From NCBI GenBank assembly GCA_900554095.1, contig USGC01000115.1, positions 1 to 5,706 of the forward strand: DNA of 5,706 nucleotides, read 5' to 3'. Below the pieces are notes generated by a model. That model was not told where the DNA came from. It worked only from the letters and a program-made list of their open reading frames with translations, and searched no databases. Positions 5,697 through 5,706 of the stretch are shown one piece after another; positions within the stretch are counted from its first letter, which is position 1; every line of letters starts with the position of its first letter. The translations under genes were made by a program, and so were the position numbers. Source of the stretch: an uncultured bacterium. GTDB lineage: Bacteria; Cyanobacteriota; Vampirovibrionia; Gastranaerophilales; Gastranaerophilaceae.

Positions 5697-5706
5697 CGCG
5701 AGCCGG

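Noticed and set aside
1..5706. CRISPR array, tRNA, rRNA or insertion sequence.
   Set aside because: No regularly spaced direct repeats, cloverleaf-like segments, rRNA motifs or transposase frames were seen on either strand.

Overview
The window reads as an AT-rich bacterial chromosome segment with strong Shine-Dalgarno sites, standard genetic code and short intergenic gaps. The protein style (a MiaB close to cyanobacterial-type sequences, and a small membrane-anchored protein with a glycine/alanine-rich transmembrane segment followed by DG-turn repeats) reminds me of uncultured gut Cyanobacteriota such as Gastranaerophilales (Vampirovibrionia). That placement is an impression from protein style, not something the window proves.

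Layout. Positions 1-224 hold no gene. They contain a GC-rich, multiply palindromic intergenic element (about 41-148) whose last hairpin is followed by a T-run and could terminate a plus-strand gene to the left of the window. Next is a divergent pair: a 52-aa SpoVT/AbrB-type DNA-binding protein (minus, 225-383) and an unrecognised 55-aa helical protein (plus, 471-638). Their 87-bp shared promoter region carries two short inverted repeats. The 55-aa gene runs tail-to-tail into miaB (minus, 631-1959), with the two stop codons overlapping. Upstream of miaB on the minus strand lie two consecutive reading frames (2735-3544 and 2038-2664). They look like one roughly 501-aa membrane-anchored protein interrupted by a single-base frameshift in an A6 run. 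Divergent from these is a plus-strand operon: an AMP-forming acyl-CoA synthetase (3721-5394) and, 14 bp later, a 95-aa protein with a signal peptide (5409-5696).

How the parts work together. miaB (tRNA modification) and the acyl-CoA synthetase (fatty acid activation) are housekeeping genes. The AbrB-like gene with its divergent small partner looks like a self-contained, probably autoregulated mini-module. The broken membrane protein and the small secreted protein are accessory surface or envelope genes of unknown function. I do not see a clear new defence system, CRISPR array, tRNA, rRNA or insertion sequence. The most interesting items are the frameshifted surface protein and the AbrB/55-aa divergent pair.
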